Of a stretch of DNA of 64,000 bases, positions 1-9,314 are shown one piece after another (positions within the stretch are counted from its first letter, which is position 1; each line of letters opens with the position of its first letter). The position numbers were made by a program, and so were the translations under genes. Source of the DNA: Moorena sp. SIOASIH (GTDB lineage Bacteria > Cyanobacteriota > Cyanobacteriia > Cyanobacteriales > Coleofasciculaceae); assembly GCF_010671925.1 (NCBI RefSeq), contig NZ_JAAHIH010000003.1, positions 868,001 through 932,000 on the forward strand, given 5' to 3'. The notes beneath the pieces are model-generated. The model ran no database searches, was not told the DNA's origin, and saw only the letters and a program-made list of their open reading frames with translations.

Positions 1-583
1 CCAACCCTACGGTCGCATCAGCAGGTTTTAACTGCTCTTTCACATCAACAGAGATGCAAAACTGAATGTAGTAACCATCAGCCCTCTTGACTATGCGAAC
101 TCGTTTAATCAACTTCTTATCGAAGCGCCACAAGTCCCATGTACCTTTGAGTTTTAACTTCCCAATTTCTTTCTTGTCGCTAAAGGTGATCGATTTATTG
201 TCAGGGGATAACTTCCATCCTGACTGCTTGTATTCGACCGATCTACAATGCTTTTGAAACTTGGGGAAGCCTTTCTTGCCAGGTATTTTATTTTTGCAGT
301 TTTCAAAGAAACGGGCGTTCGCGAAGCGTGGCCTACGGCCAATCGATGACCATGCCCTTTCAGCCGCAGCTTGTCGGGCAGTTGAGTTTAACTCGTTGGC
401 AAAAGGGAAATTTTTGGCTAAAGTCTTGCAGTACTTATTTAAGTCGTACTTGCTTAACCCTTTGTTGTCCATCCACAAACGAAGGCAGCTATTTCGTACA
501 AACTTAACAGTCCGAATAGCTTCGTCTATGGATTGATACTGTGCCTTATTTCCGTATGCTTTAAACTCAAGTATGATCATCAT
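1..583 (-). CDS. tnpB: TnpB-type RNA-guided endonuclease, 5' part only (copy 1)
   Basis: The reading frame starts at ATG 583 or 580 and runs open to the window edge, so only the N-terminal half is visible. The protein begins MIILEFKAYG and continues with IDEAIRTVKFVRN, then LWMDNKG, NSTARQAAAERAWSS, GTWDLWRFDKK and RVRIVKRADGYYIQFC. It closely matches the copies at 42967 and 50109. The window ends just before the RuvC-I aspartate, so catalytic competence cannot be judged. A 27 bp insertion at 314-340 adds nine residues in frame between AWSSI and RFFENC, a position uninterrupted in the other copies. The element's left-end structures lie upstream at 700-840. Confidence 0.85.
   Translation of the reverse strand, partial: MMIILEFKAYGNKAQYQSIDEAIRTVKFVRNSCLRLWMDNKGLSKYDLNKYCKTLAKNFPFANELNSTARQAAAERAWSSIGRRPRFANARFFENCKNKIPGKKGFPKFQKHCRSVEYKQSGWKLSPDNKSITFSDKKEIGKLKLKGTWDLWRFDKKLIKRVRIVKRADGYYIQFCISVDVKEQLKPADATVGL
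314..340. repeat. Small dispersed hairpin repeat inserted in frame in tnpB copy 1
   Basis: These 27 bp are absent from the homologous position of the tnpB copies at 42967 and 50109. On the minus strand the insert has a GGCC-GTA-GGCC hairpin followed by ACGCTTCGCGAACG. It belongs to the family at 10334, 16990, 39514, 43283, 43823, 47393 and 54713. The length is a multiple of three, so the frame is kept. Confidence 0.8.
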
Positions 584-706
584 AAATCGACCTCTTTTGT
601 TAGACTATTATGCTAACATTTTTATCACAACTATGCAAGTCTTTTATCTATATTTTTTCACTGCAAATCAAGTCGCATCGAGCCTACATCCCGGAGACGA
701 AACCTT

Positions 707-782
707 AGAATAGGGCAGCCTTAATCATAAAGTTTTAAACCTTTTATGCATAGCCGACCAACCATAAAGGCTGCCCTATTCT
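707..782 (-). other. Conserved covarying stem upstream of tnpB copy 1 (left-end structure)
   Basis: Arms 707-720 and 769-782 are perfect reverse complements, reading AGAATAGGGCAGCC on the plus strand, and the pairing extends two further bases. The same stem with different but still complementary bases lies at 42765-42840 and 51420-51496, each time about 110-125 bp before the tnpB start. The outer flanks are conserved, reading TTACCG-C/T-AAGAATAG on one side and CTATTCTAAGGTTTCGTC on the other. The loop keeps GGCTATGCA. Function is unknown. Confidence 0.7.
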
Positions 783-921
783 TGCGGTAACTTCTAACCC
801 GGTTTAAAAACGCGGGGTTTTGGCTTGTGGGAATTCCCATAAGTTTATTGAATCGGCTCGTTTGCCCGGTGTTGCAGCAATAGTAATTTATTTAATAAAA
901 AATAAGAAGCCTAATTGATCA

Positions 922-1035
922 CAGCGTTTTTCATAGCTATCGGGTACACAGCATTTTTTACCTCTTACCTGCTCCCTGCTCCCTGCTCCCTAAAATCCAA
1001 TAATTTGTACCTCAGCCAATTTAAAACTGCTGTAA
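922..1035. repeat. Heptamer-cored miniature inverted-repeat element (copy A)
   Basis: Degenerate terminal inverted repeats read about AGCGNTTTNNANNNNATCGGGTACA on the left and TTTGTACCTCAGCC..AAAACTGCTGTAA on the right. They flank a short CCCTGCT heptamer run. Related copies lie at 2266, 34328, 36521, 54655 and 57982. The rest of 584-1382 holds left-end tnpB sequence and simple repeats, with no gene recognised. Confidence 0.65.
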
Positions 1036-1382
1036 CTGCAACATCTCTTCAGATTTAGACTAGCAAAGACTTCGTCAATCTAGTCTTGGTAAAGAATGTT
1101 TCAATCCCGTATTTTCCTTCAAGTTATACTAGAGGTTTAAACACTGTTGAATCATGAACAGTGACAGTTTTTACTCAGGATTCAGCATTCAGGACTCAGC
1201 ACTATTGTCAACGGAAGTATTTTTGACAAAGGATTTAGGATTGCGATCGCATCAGGTTTACAGAACAGATATACTAGTCTAGGGGAAAGACCTTCGTATC
1301 AGCGGTTAACACCGCGCTCTTAGTGCGTTTTTCTTTCCCAGTGAATAGATACCAGGTTTCCAAACGTGACGGTAGATTTTTT

Positions 1383-2147
1383 GTGACCACCATAACCAAG
1401 ACCGAAGCAGTATCCCCAACTGCAACCGATAGTGTGGATTGGGAGCCCCCCATGCCACCAACCGATTTAATCTTTGATGATGGAGAACCTTTGGAGAGTG
1501 ACCGCCACCGCATAGCCATGAACGCCCTCATCCGGTCACTGCGCGTTGCTTTAGCTGACCGAGACGATTACTTTGTTGGGGGAAATATGTTTGTTTACTT
1601 CAGTAGTGAACAAGCACGAAACCGGGACTTTCGCGGGCCAGATTTCTTTGTAGTCTTGAATGTAGACGGTAGCCGAGAACGTCTTGGCTGGGTAGTATGG
1701 GAAGAACAAGGTCGCTACCCAGATGTGATAATCGAGCTGATGTCCCCCTCCACAAAGCAAGTTGATACAGGTAAAAAGAAGAGCATCTACTGCCAGACCT
1801 TCCGCACTCCAAATTATTTTGTCTACCAACCGTTTGACCCGGATTCATTGCAAGGATGGTATTTAGATATAGACAATGGCTACCAGGAGCTAACCCCAAA
1901 TGAACAAGGGTGGCTATGGTGTCAGCGCTTAGGCTTGTGGTTGGGACTATGGTCTGGAACCATTGAGGAAACCTCAGCAGTATGGCTGCGCTTTTATGAC
2001 CGGGATGGGAATCTAGTTCCTTTGCCAGAAGAAGCAGCTGAGCAACGAGCTGAAGTAGCTGAGCAACAAGCTGAAGTAGCTGAGCAACGAGCTGAGCAAT
2101 TAGCAGAAAGACTGCGACAGGCAGGGATTAACCCAGATGAAATTTAA
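1383..2147 (+). CDS. Uma2 family (DUF820) restriction-endonuclease-like protein
   Basis: The protein belongs to the Uma2/DUF820 family, a PD-(D/E)XK nuclease-fold group greatly expanded in cyanobacteria and without a proven role. Visible core motifs are WEPPMPPTDLIFDDGEPLES near the start, then FRGPDFFVVLNVD and PDVIIELMSPSTK, the last two carrying the usual D and E-x-x-S-P-S-T positions. The C-terminus is an AEQRAEVAEQQAEVAEQ coiled-coil repeat of seven-residue periodicity, common in this family. GTG at 1383 was chosen because the N-terminus then begins MTTITKTEAV like family members. An in-frame GTG at 1323 would add 20 residues. No partner gene is adjacent. Confidence 0.8.
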   Translation: MTTITKTEAVSPTATDSVDWEPPMPPTDLIFDDGEPLESDRHRIAMNALIRSLRVALADRDDYFVGGNMFVYFSSEQARNRDFRGPDFFVVLNVDGSRERLGWVVWEEQGRYPDVIIELMSPSTKQVDTGKKKSIYCQTFRTPNYFVYQPFDPDSLQGWYLDIDNGYQELTPNEQGWLWCQRLGLWLGLWSGTIEETSAVWLRFYDRDGNLVPLPEEAAEQRAEVAEQQAEVAEQRAEQLAERLRQAGINPDEI

Positions 2148-2265
2148 GGTAAATGGCAATAAAAAGTGCTGAGTGCCTCAGTGCGAAGCATACTGAGTAA
2201 CTGTTAGAAACTAGGGGTTAAACCGAATCACATTTTCCCCCAATGACCAATAACTAATAACCAAT

Positions 2266-2424
2266 TATAGCGGTTTCTAACCTTATCAGGTACACAGTTT
2301 TTTTTCCCTGTTCCCTGTTCCCTGTTCCCTGTTCCCTGTTCCCTGTTCCCTGTTCCCTGTTCCCTGTTCCCTGTTCCCTAAAACCCAAAAATTTGTACCT
2401 CACCTAATTGAAAACCGCTATAAT
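2266..2424. repeat. Heptamer-cored miniature inverted-repeat element (copy B)
   Basis: The termini are TATAGCGGTTTCTAACC with AGGTACACA on the left and TTTGTACCTCACC with AAAACCGCTATA on the right, forming an inverted repeat of about 27 bp with mismatches. The core at 2306-2375 is ten exact copies of CCCTGTT. The element abuts the proV start codon, so it probably supplies or replaces the promoter region. Confidence 0.8.
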
Positions 2425-2425
2425 A

Positions 2426-3643
2426 ATGACTAATATTAATTCAAACCCCAAAATTCGTATTGAACATCTGATTAAAATTTATGGCGAAAAACCCCAAGCT
2501 GCCCTCAAACTGTTTCGGCAAGGTGGGAGTAGGGATTCTATCTTAGAAAAAACCGGTCAAGTCTTAGGAATTGCCGATGTCTCTCTGACCGTCAATAAAG
2601 GAGAATTGTTCGTGGTCATGGGGTTATCCGGTTCCGGAAAATCCACCCTAGCTCGCTGTATTAACCGCTTAATTAATCCCACCAGCGGCAATATCTATAT
2701 CGATGATGAAGACATTGCCCATGTTGATGAGAAGCGGATGCGAGAGATTCGCCAGAGCAAGGTATCAATGGTGTTTCAGCGATTTGGATTATTTCCCCAC
2801 AAAACAGTTGCAGAAAATGTAGGGTATGGTCTCAAGGTCCGGGGGATAGATCAAGCCAAACGCCGCAAAAAAGCCTTGGAAACCTTAGAGGTGGTAGGTT
2901 TATCCCAATGGGCGGATTATTTACCTTCATCCCTCAGTGGTGGGATGCGTCAACGGGTCGGTTTAGCCCGCGCCTTAGCCACAGATGCCGAGATTTTACT
3001 TATGGATGAGGCATTCAGCGCCCTCGACCCCCTGATTCGGCGGGACATGCAGGATGAATTACTGCGACTCCAGACAGAACTGCACAAAACCATTGTATTT
3101 ATCAGCCATGATATTCAAGAAGCCCTTAAGATGGGCGATCACATAGCAGTGATGAAAGACGGTTATATAGTCCAAATTGGCACACCAGAAGAACTGGTTA
3201 ACCAACCAGCTGACGACTACATCAGTGCATTCATCCAAGATGTTAACCGCGCCCAAGTCCTAAAAACTGGGTCAATTGCTCGTCAAACCCCTGCCTTAGT
3301 TCTTACAGAAAACTCTGCTAGAGCTGGACTGGAACAGATGATAGACCATCACCTCCAACAAATCTATGTTGTCGATGAACACAGCAAACCTGTTGGAATT
3401 GTCAAGAAACAATGGCTCGAAGCAGTCCTCCAAAAAGGAAGCGAAGACATTACTGAAGTGATGGAAACGGACTTCCCCACAGTCAACCCTTCAACCCACC
3501 TAGAAGATATATTTCACCTCTACCGAGACGGACTTCCTGTTGCTGTAGTCGATACTGACGGTACATTCAAAGGAATGGTAGAACAGTCTGATCTTATCGC
3601 TAGTATTGGCAAACCTCAAAAGCTTGTCCAAGACAACAGCTGA
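2426..3643 (+). CDS. proV: Glycine betaine/proline-type ABC transporter ATP-binding subunit (ProV/OpuAA)
   Basis: This is the cytoplasmic ATPase of an osmoprotectant uptake system. The N-terminus has the ProV-specific extension (KIYGEKPQAALKLFRQG). It is followed by Walker A GLSGSGKST, Q-loop VFQRFGLFPH, ABC signature LSGGMRQRVGLARAL, Walker B EILLMDEAFSALDP and switch histidine FISHD. The last 130 residues are two CBS motifs, as in osmosensing OpuA/ProV. ATG 2426 (MTNINSNPK) is preferred over an upstream TTG that falls inside the repeat element. The partner fused permease/binding protein starts 353 bp downstream, with repeats between them. Confidence 0.93.
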   Translation: MTNINSNPKIRIEHLIKIYGEKPQAALKLFRQGGSRDSILEKTGQVLGIADVSLTVNKGELFVVMGLSGSGKSTLARCINRLINPTSGNIYIDDEDIAHVDEKRMREIRQSKVSMVFQRFGLFPHKTVAENVGYGLKVRGIDQAKRRKKALETLEVVGLSQWADYLPSSLSGGMRQRVGLARALATDAEILLMDEAFSALDPLIRRDMQDELLRLQTELHKTIVFISHDIQEALKMGDHIAVMKDGYIVQIGTPEELVNQPADDYISAFIQDVNRAQVLKTGSIARQTPALVLTENSARAGLEQMIDHHLQQIYVVDEHSKPVGIVKKQWLEAVLQKGSEDITEVMETDFPTVNPSTHLEDIFHLYRDGLPVAVVDTDGTFKGMVEQSDLIASIGKPQKLVQDNS

Positions 3644-3799
3644 TAGCTGATGTAAGCATTCAGCTATCAGCCGTCAGCGGTCAGTTTAAAACAAGCTATC
3701 TGGCTGAAGATATCAACCGACTCAAAGCCAAAAACTATGAATTCCTGGCCGAAAGGCCAGGGAACTGAGATTAAACGAATACTTACCTGTTTCATTCAA

Positions 3800-3972
3800 A
3801 AGCACCTCAAGCAGCGTGGGCGTAGCGCATTGGCTGATAGCACCTCAAGTAGCGTGGGCGTAGCGCATTAGCTGACGGCTGAATGCTTACTAGCTGATAG
3901 CTGACGCCTGAATGCTTACTAGCTGATACGCGACACGCTAATAGCTGATAGCTGATAGCTGATAGCTGAATG
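3800..3972. repeat. GCTGATA heptamer and AGCGTGGGCGTAGCGCAT repeat cluster
   Basis: The proV-proWX gap (3644-3996) contains several GCTGATAGC-type heptamer runs, the cleanest at about 3939-3968. It also holds two copies of a block reading AGCGTGGGCGTAGCGCATT. No open reading frame here looks real. The same vocabulary recurs at 6300-6350 and 31740-31960. Confidence 0.7.
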
Positions 3973-3996
3973 CTTACAAAGGAAATATCTAGATAA

Positions 3997-6060
3997 ATGG
4001 ACAATCTATACTATAAGAGTGTTGCTCTAAATAGTATTGTGTTCAATTATTTAATTCTATCCCTTGACTATATCGCAAAAAGCCAAGTCGGTCTAGATAT
4101 TATCTTGAATCCCTTTGAGCTTTATACCTTACCCCTTGACGAGTGGATTACCGCAGTAGTTAATTTCCTAGTTGACAACTTCCGTCCCTTCTTTCAAGCA
4201 ATTAGCTTGCCCATTACCTGGACTCTGGAAGGGATACAATCGCTGTTCCTATCCATTCCTCCGCTAATTTTCCTGATTATTCTGGGCTTGATAGTATGGC
4301 AAATTGCGGGTGGGAAAATTGGTATTTATAGCCTTATTGCCTTGACCTTGATTGGCTTTTTTGGAGCTTGGGAACAAGCCATGACTACCCTGGCGCTAGT
4401 GGTGACAGCTGTAGTTTTTTGCGTGGTGATTGGCATTTCCCTTGGCATTGCTTGTGCTAGTAGCGATCGCGTGGAGAAATTCCTGCGACCCCTGCTTGAT
4501 GCCATGCAAACCCTCCCGTCATTCGTCTATCTTGTCCCAGTGGTAATGCTGTTTGGCATTGGTGCAGTCCCTGGAGTAATCGCTACTTTAGTCTTTGCTG
4601 TCCCCCCCTTGATTCGCCTGACCAACCTAGGAATCCGACAAGTATCTACAGAAGTTGTCGAAGCTGCGATCGCATTTGGTTCAACCCCAAGACAAATGCT
4701 TTGGGAAGTGCAAATTCCCCTAGCAATGCCAACTATCCTAGCTGGAGTCAACCAAGCCATATTATTAGCACTATCGATGTCGGTGGTGACTTCTATGATT
4801 GGTGTCGGGGGACTGGGACAGATGGTCTTACAAGGTCTCGGTCGGGTGAATGTCGGACTAGCTGCTGTGGGAGGATTAAGCATCGTGCTGATTGCGGTGA
4901 TGCTCGACCGGATCACTCAAGTGGTGAGTCAAGCCAACAACCAAATCCCTTGGCTAGAGCGAGGACCGATTGGTTTTGTGCGTTTGAGGTTAACCAGTAA
5001 ACCACGGACTGGGACTACTGTTGCTGTAACGGTTTTAGTGGCATTGCTTGTGGGTTTGATCAGCTGGCAACAAATTCCCCAAGCTACAACCGAATTAACT
5101 GCATCAGAAATAGCCCTACCTGGGAAAGGGTTGAAGGTACGCTCTACCTATGGTTATTCTCCAGAATCACAATTCACTACACACATCGTTAACACAGCTC
5201 TGGAAAAGCTCGGTTACGAGATTGAAAAACCCAAAGAACTCCAGCCAACCACCCGCCACATCGCTTTGGGTAATAACGACCTAGATTTTACCGCTAGCCA
5301 CTGGGAAAACCTGCACACAGAATTCTTTGAAAAAAATGGTGGCGACAAGAAATTAGAGCGAGTTGGAGTTATTGTTTCTGATCTGTTGCAAGGGTATCAG
5401 ATTGATCAAAAAACTGCTGAAAAATACAATATCACCAATTTAGAGCAACTCAAAGACCCTAAAATTGCCAAACTCTTTGACTCCGATGGAAATGGTAAGG
5501 CAAATTTAGCTGGTTGTATTCCCGGTTGGGGATGTGAGTTAGTTATTGAGCATCACTTAGATGCTTATGGGCTCAGGGATACTGTTGAACATGACCAAGG
5601 AGAATATAGCGTCCTAATTGCCAATACCATTGCTCGCTACAAACAAGGAAAACCAGTCCTTTACTACACTTGGACTCCCCTGTGGCTGGCTACGGTATTA
5701 AAACCAGGTGAGGATGTGGTTTGGCTAGAAGTTGCCCAAACCAATTTACCAGGACCCCAGAAAGGGTTGACAGAAAAACATACCTCAATCAATGGGAAAA
5801 ATCTCGGATTCGCAGTGGATCGAATCCGCTTTGTGGCCAACAAAAAATTCCTAGCAGCCAACCCAGCAGCCAGACGATTCTTTGAGCTATTTAAGATGCG
5901 GATTGAGGATATTAATGCTGAAAGCTTACGGGCAAAAAATGGGGAAGATACCCCAGCAGATATCCATCGCCATAGCCAAGAATGGATTAAAAATAATCAA
6001 GATTTGTTTGATAGCTGGGTTGAAGAAGCTAGAAACGTTGGAGAAACTTCTGGAATTTGA
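3997..6060 (+). CDS. proWX: Fused permease/substrate-binding subunit of glycine betaine/proline-type ABC transporter (ProW-ProX, OpuABC type)
   Basis: This 687-residue protein joins an inner-membrane permease (about residues 60-310) to a periplasmic binding domain (about 370-680), as in OpuABC-type systems. The permease part has several hydrophobic helices and the binding-protein-dependent EAA-type loop (EAAIAFGSTPRQMLWEVQIP). The C-terminal half carries the OpuAC fold, with GKGLKVRSTYGYSPESQF, LGNNDLDFTASHWENLH and GKPVLYYTWTPLW, the last typical of the quaternary-amine aromatic box. Because the domain is tethered, no lipoprotein is needed. It works with the upstream ProV. The exact substrate cannot be read from the sequence. 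Confidence 0.92.
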   Translation: MDNLYYKSVALNSIVFNYLILSLDYIAKSQVGLDIILNPFELYTLPLDEWITAVVNFLVDNFRPFFQAISLPITWTLEGIQSLFLSIPPLIFLIILGLIVWQIAGGKIGIYSLIALTLIGFFGAWEQAMTTLALVVTAVVFCVVIGISLGIACASSDRVEKFLRPLLDAMQTLPSFVYLVPVVMLFGIGAVPGVIATLVFAVPPLIRLTNLGIRQVSTEVVEAAIAFGSTPRQMLWEVQIPLAMPTILAGVNQAILLALSMSVVTSMIGVGGLGQMVLQGLGRVNVGLAAVGGLSIVLIAVMLDRITQVVSQANNQIPWLERGPIGFVRLRLTSKPRTGTTVAVTVLVALLVGLISWQQIPQATTELTASEIALPGKGLKVRSTYGYSPESQFTTHIVNTALEKLGYEIEKPKELQPTTRHIALGNNDLDFTASHWENLHTEFFEKNGGDKKLERVGVIVSDLLQGYQIDQKTAEKYNITNLEQLKDPKIAKLFDSDGNGKANLAGCIPGWGCELVIEHHLDAYGLRDTVEHDQGEYSVLIANTIARYKQGKPVLYYTWTPLWLATVLKPGEDVVWLEVAQTNLPGPQKGLTEKHTSINGKNLGFAVDRIRFVANKKFLAANPAARRFFELFKMRIEDINAESLRAKNGEDTPADIHRHSQEWIKNNQDLFDSWVEEARNVGETSGI

Positions 6061-6159
6061 GGTTTCCTATAATTTACGAGAACATGAATATTGTCAAGCT
6101 TGAGTAATTGGTAATTGGTAAAGGGGAATTGGTATTTGTGATTACTCCCGAGTTATAGC

Positions 6160-6195
6160 AGAAGTCAGAAGTCAGAAGTCAGAAGTCAGAAGTCA
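6160..6195. repeat. AGAAGTC heptamer tandem repeat
   Basis: About five copies of AGAAGTC lie in the 433 bp gap after proWX. The gap also holds GCTGATA-type sequence and a copy of the AGATGCACCCTG motif near 6449. No gene was seen. Confidence 0.75.
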
Positions 6196-6467
6196 AACTC
6201 TTGCGCTTACTTAGGTTTGAGACTTTTGTCATGTCCTAACTGCCCTGGGGACTGCTATACCAGAGACTCACCTATAGGTAACATGCCCTCGAATCATCCG
6301 TTGCGCGATCGTAAGCATTCAGCCGTTGGCTGATACGCGACACGCTGATAGCTTACGCGCAATCTTCCCACTATCACAACTTCTAACAAATTGGTATATT
6401 CCAAAATTGTCCGGATTAACCTGATCTACCCAGTAAAAAGAAAGTGGTAGATGCACCCTGGTAAAGT

Positions 6468-6494
6468 CCTAGAGCTAAACTCTGGGGCTTTTTT
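6468..6494 (+). terminator. Rho-independent terminator downstream of proWX
   Basis: A CCTAGAG/CTCTGGGG stem with one G-U pair and a short loop is followed by GCTTTTTTT on the plus strand. It sits where the plus-strand transporter and minus-strand lgt converge. Confidence 0.65.
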
Positions 6495-7393
6495 TATTTA
6501 GAAACCGTATCCCACTGCTGATTATCCGCTGGAACAACATCTGGCAAAGACCGACCCATCCAATACAGCCACCCTAAACCAGCAACTCCCAATGCGATCG
6601 CAACCAAACTGACCACTTGAGCAATGCGTAATGGACCGAGCATCAGACTATCCATCCGCAATCCCTCAATCCAGAAGCGACCAGTACTATAGGCAACCAT
6701 ATAGACTAGAGCCATCGTCCCTACCTTCAGATGGGGTTTGCGGCGTAAATCCCGAAAGAACAGAGTCATCAGTAACCCAAAGACCAATAAGTTCCACACA
6801 GACTCATACAGAAAGGTGGGATGGAAATATTCAAAATTCTGAAAGCCTGGGGGACGCTGTAGTGGTGGAATATACAATTTCCAAGGCAAATCCGTGGGAG
6901 CGCCAAAGGCTTCAGAATTAAAGAAATTACCCCAACGTCCGATTGCTTGACCTAATATCAGAGAAGGAACTACTAGATCAACTAACAGCCAGACAGACAG
7001 TTTATTGAGGCGGGCGAAAATTGTTGCAGCTAAGATACCACCCAAGATAGCGCCATGAATGGCAATCCCACCATTCCAAATCGCAATAATTTGGTCTGGA
7101 CGCTGGGCGTATTGTTCCCACTGAAACAAGACATAGTAAAGTCTGGCACCAGGAATCGCAGAAATCACCAGCCAGATAGCCAAGTCGCCCAACAAATCTG
7201 GGTTAACGTTACGGCCCTTGGCTAGATATTGGGACAGGCTAACTCCAATTAACACTGCTGAGGCAATCAATAGTCCGTACCAGCGGATTGTTAGGGGTCC
7301 GAGTTCAACGATTATTGGCCCAGGAGAAGTAAATTGGAACCCTAGGGTTAGAGCAGAGATTGCTTGCAGCATTGATTTATCCATAGGCAGCAA
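6494..7393 (-). CDS. lgt: Prolipoprotein diacylglyceryl transferase
   Basis: Lgt transfers a diacylglyceryl group from phosphatidylglycerol to the lipobox cysteine of prolipoproteins in the plasma membrane, the first step of lipoprotein maturation. The protein has 299 residues with about seven membrane segments. The Lgt signature GRWGNFFNSEAFG is present, as are GARLYYVLF and a conserved HPTFLYES block. The start MLPMDKSMLQA could be one of three methionines at residues 1, 4 and 8. It is a single gene; the adjoining upstream region belongs to the iscB locus. Confidence 0.95.
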   Translation of the reverse strand: MLPMDKSMLQAISALTLGFQFTSPGPIIVELGPLTIRWYGLLIASAVLIGVSLSQYLAKGRNVNPDLLGDLAIWLVISAIPGARLYYVLFQWEQYAQRPDQIIAIWNGGIAIHGAILGGILAATIFARLNKLSVWLLVDLVVPSLILGQAIGRWGNFFNSEAFGAPTDLPWKLYIPPLQRPPGFQNFEYFHPTFLYESVWNLLVFGLLMTLFFRDLRRKPHLKVGTMALVYMVAYSTGRFWIEGLRMDSLMLGPLRIAQVVSLVAIALGVAGLGWLYWMGRSLPDVVPADNQQWDTVSK

Positions 7394-7504
7394 ACCACAA
7401 GTTTCATTGTAGTCTCCTACAGCATCGGTTAAGTGATCAGAAAACTAAGTAAATTGATAATCGGGTGATGAGAGGATGGGATGATGGGGTGTAATGGTCA
7501 TAGA

Positions 7505-8013
7505 AATATCCTGATCAAGTGCTTGGTCGAGGTATCGGACTTTGTCAGCCATGCAAAGCGCGAGTGGGGGCAACCCCCGTCAGGCCACTGCATCCCTTGT
7601 CAACTTCTATTACTTGACCAGGTCAATAGCATTCTCTAATCTGGAGTGCAATGGTGCGAAGCAAAAGCTTGGATTAGCTTCTGTCATAACTGCTCAGCAG
7701 ACAGTATAAGGCGAACAACCAAATCACCTTCAACCCAAGGTCACGAACCCACCGTTAACCGCTAATCGCGGTATAACGGGGGCTTGAATAAGCTCACGAC
7801 GTGACCAGCCTCAGACTTTTGAGTCTACGTTTTTTGAGCTATCACACCCTTAGATGCGTCGCTAGTCTTCTGCTCTGTGGTTAACAGTTAAACAGTCATA
7901 AACGGGTTAAGACAGTGCTGTTAACAAGACAAACTCAAAAAACATTGGCGTTCGCGCCAGCGTGTGCGAAGCACTCAGCGAACTTAACCCTAGTAATAGG
8001 AGAAAACACAATT
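7505..8013 (+). ncRNA. Putative IscB omega-RNA (HEARO-like) region
   Basis: IscB genes are preceded by a structured guide RNA, known earlier as the HEARO motif. The approximately 500 bp before iscB lacks any plausible gene and is rich in helices: GGGGG-CAA-CCCCC near 7567, CTTGACC-A-GGTCAA near 7613, and more downstream. A block at 7559-7595 resembles a dispersed hairpin repeat also seen near 34436, so part of the region may be an insertion. A small-repeat-like segment also lies at 7949-7985. The 5' boundary, and so the guide, is not resolved. The call rests on position and helices, not on a covariance-model hit. Confidence 0.6.
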
Positions 8014-9285
8014 ATGCGTGTCTTTGTACTCAACAAAAATCGACAACCCTTAGACCCATGTAAACCTGCGAGAGCTAGGATTCTACTTTCGACAGGAAAA
8101 GCAAAGGTCTATCGTCGTTACCCATTTACCATAATCTTGACGGAGGAGATAAAGGATCCAGTAACTCACGAGCACCAATTAAAAATAGACCCGGTCGCAA
8201 AAACAAGCGGTCTAGCTATTGTTCAAGGAACACGGTTAATCTGGGGAGCCGAACTCACTCATAGAGGTTTCCAAATTCGAGTTGCTTTGAATTATCGTAG
8301 ACAATTGAGGCGCAGTAGACGTAATCGCAAAACTCGATACCGCAAGCCCAGATTTCTCAACAGAACTAGACCAAAAGGTTGGTTAGCGCCTAGCCTGATA
8401 TCTAGAGTTCAGAATATTTTGACTTGGGTTAAAAAATTGATTCGATTCTGTCCTGTCACCGGCATATCCCAAGAATTGGTTAGGTTCGATACTCAAAAGC
8501 TGCAAAATCCTGAAATATCTGGAATCGAATACCAACAAGGGACACTTTACGGTTATGAACTTCGTGAGTATCTACTTGAGAAATGGAATCGCCAGTGTGT
8601 TTACTGCGGAGTGACAGGAACTCAATTAGAAATTGAACATATTAAGCCAAAGTCCAAAGGCGGTTCTAATCGGGTTTCTAATTTGGCTATCGCGTGTCGT
8701 CCATGTAACCAAGCTAAATCCAACCAAGATATTGAGCTTTTCCTGTCGAAAAAGCCTAGCCTCCTGAAACGCATACTATGTCAAGCTAAGCGTCCACTGG
8801 CTGATGCGGCTTCTGTAAATACAACCCGTTGGAAGCTATATCACGTACTCAAATCAATAGGATTACCTGTTGAAGTAGGTAGCGGTGGATTAACTAAATT
8901 CAATAGGTGCCGCCAAAGTCTTCCTAAAACTCATTGGTTAGATGCAGCAAATGTTGGAAAAGTTGAAACATTGATTATTGAAGTAACCCTACCGTTGCTG
9001 ATAACAGCAAAGGGACACGGTACTCGTCAGCTCTGTAGAACCAATAAGTATGGGTTTCCCACTCGTCATTGCTCCAGAATTAAGTTTCACAAAGGCTTTC
9101 AGACAGGCGACATAGTTCGTGCAGTAGTAACCAAAGGGAAAAAGATTGGTACCTATGTAGGACGGGTCGCGACCAGAAAATCAGGGTCTTTCAATGTTTC
9201 AACTAAATCAGGATTGGTTCAAGGAATCAGTCACAAATATTGTCAATTTATTCATAGGAAAGATGGTTATGCCTATACAAACTAA
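8014..9285 (+). CDS. iscB: IscB RNA-guided endonuclease (RuvC with HNH insertion)
   Basis: IscB is the transposon-encoded ancestor of Cas9: a nuclease guided by an omega-RNA, with HNH and RuvC each cutting one strand. With ATG 8014 the protein has 423 residues. Features in order are the N-terminal PLMP-type start MRVFVLNKNRQPLDPC, RuvC-I with D59 (LKIDPVAKTSGLAIV), an arginine-rich bridge helix at about 95-120, RuvC-II around E154, HNH with C195/C198/H209 and CRPCNQ, and RuvC-III HWLDA (H307, D310). All expected catalytic residues appear present. The longer reading frame from 7915 is not supported, because its extra 33 residues come from repeat sequence. No tnpA-like transposase is adjacent. 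Confidence 0.93.
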   Translation: MRVFVLNKNRQPLDPCKPARARILLSTGKAKVYRRYPFTIILTEEIKDPVTHEHQLKIDPVAKTSGLAIVQGTRLIWGAELTHRGFQIRVALNYRRQLRRSRRNRKTRYRKPRFLNRTRPKGWLAPSLISRVQNILTWVKKLIRFCPVTGISQELVRFDTQKLQNPEISGIEYQQGTLYGYELREYLLEKWNRQCVYCGVTGTQLEIEHIKPKSKGGSNRVSNLAIACRPCNQAKSNQDIELFLSKKPSLLKRILCQAKRPLADAASVNTTRWKLYHVLKSIGLPVEVGSGGLTKFNRCRQSLPKTHWLDAANVGKVETLIIEVTLPLLITAKGHGTRQLCRTNKYGFPTRHCSRIKFHKGFQTGDIVRAVVTKGKKIGTYVGRVATRKSGSFNVSTKSGLVQGISHKYCQFIHRKDGYAYTN

Positions 9286-9314
9286 ACCCTGTCCTCCCTT
9301 TCCTGAGTGCCTGT

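Noticed and set aside
2306..2375. CRISPR-like array in the CCCTGTT repeats
   Set aside because: The units are 7 bp with no spacers. These are simple tandem heptamers, and no CRISPR repeat-spacer pattern was found anywhere in the window.
4527..4916. 129-codon open frame on the minus strand inside proWX
   Set aside because: It is a shadow of the conserved permease reading frame on the plus strand, with low-complexity proline/threonine composition and no homology signal.
7915..8013. Longer iscB start at 7915
   Set aside because: The added residues come from repeat and omega-RNA sequence, whereas MRVFVLNKNRQPLDPC is the normal IscB N-terminus.
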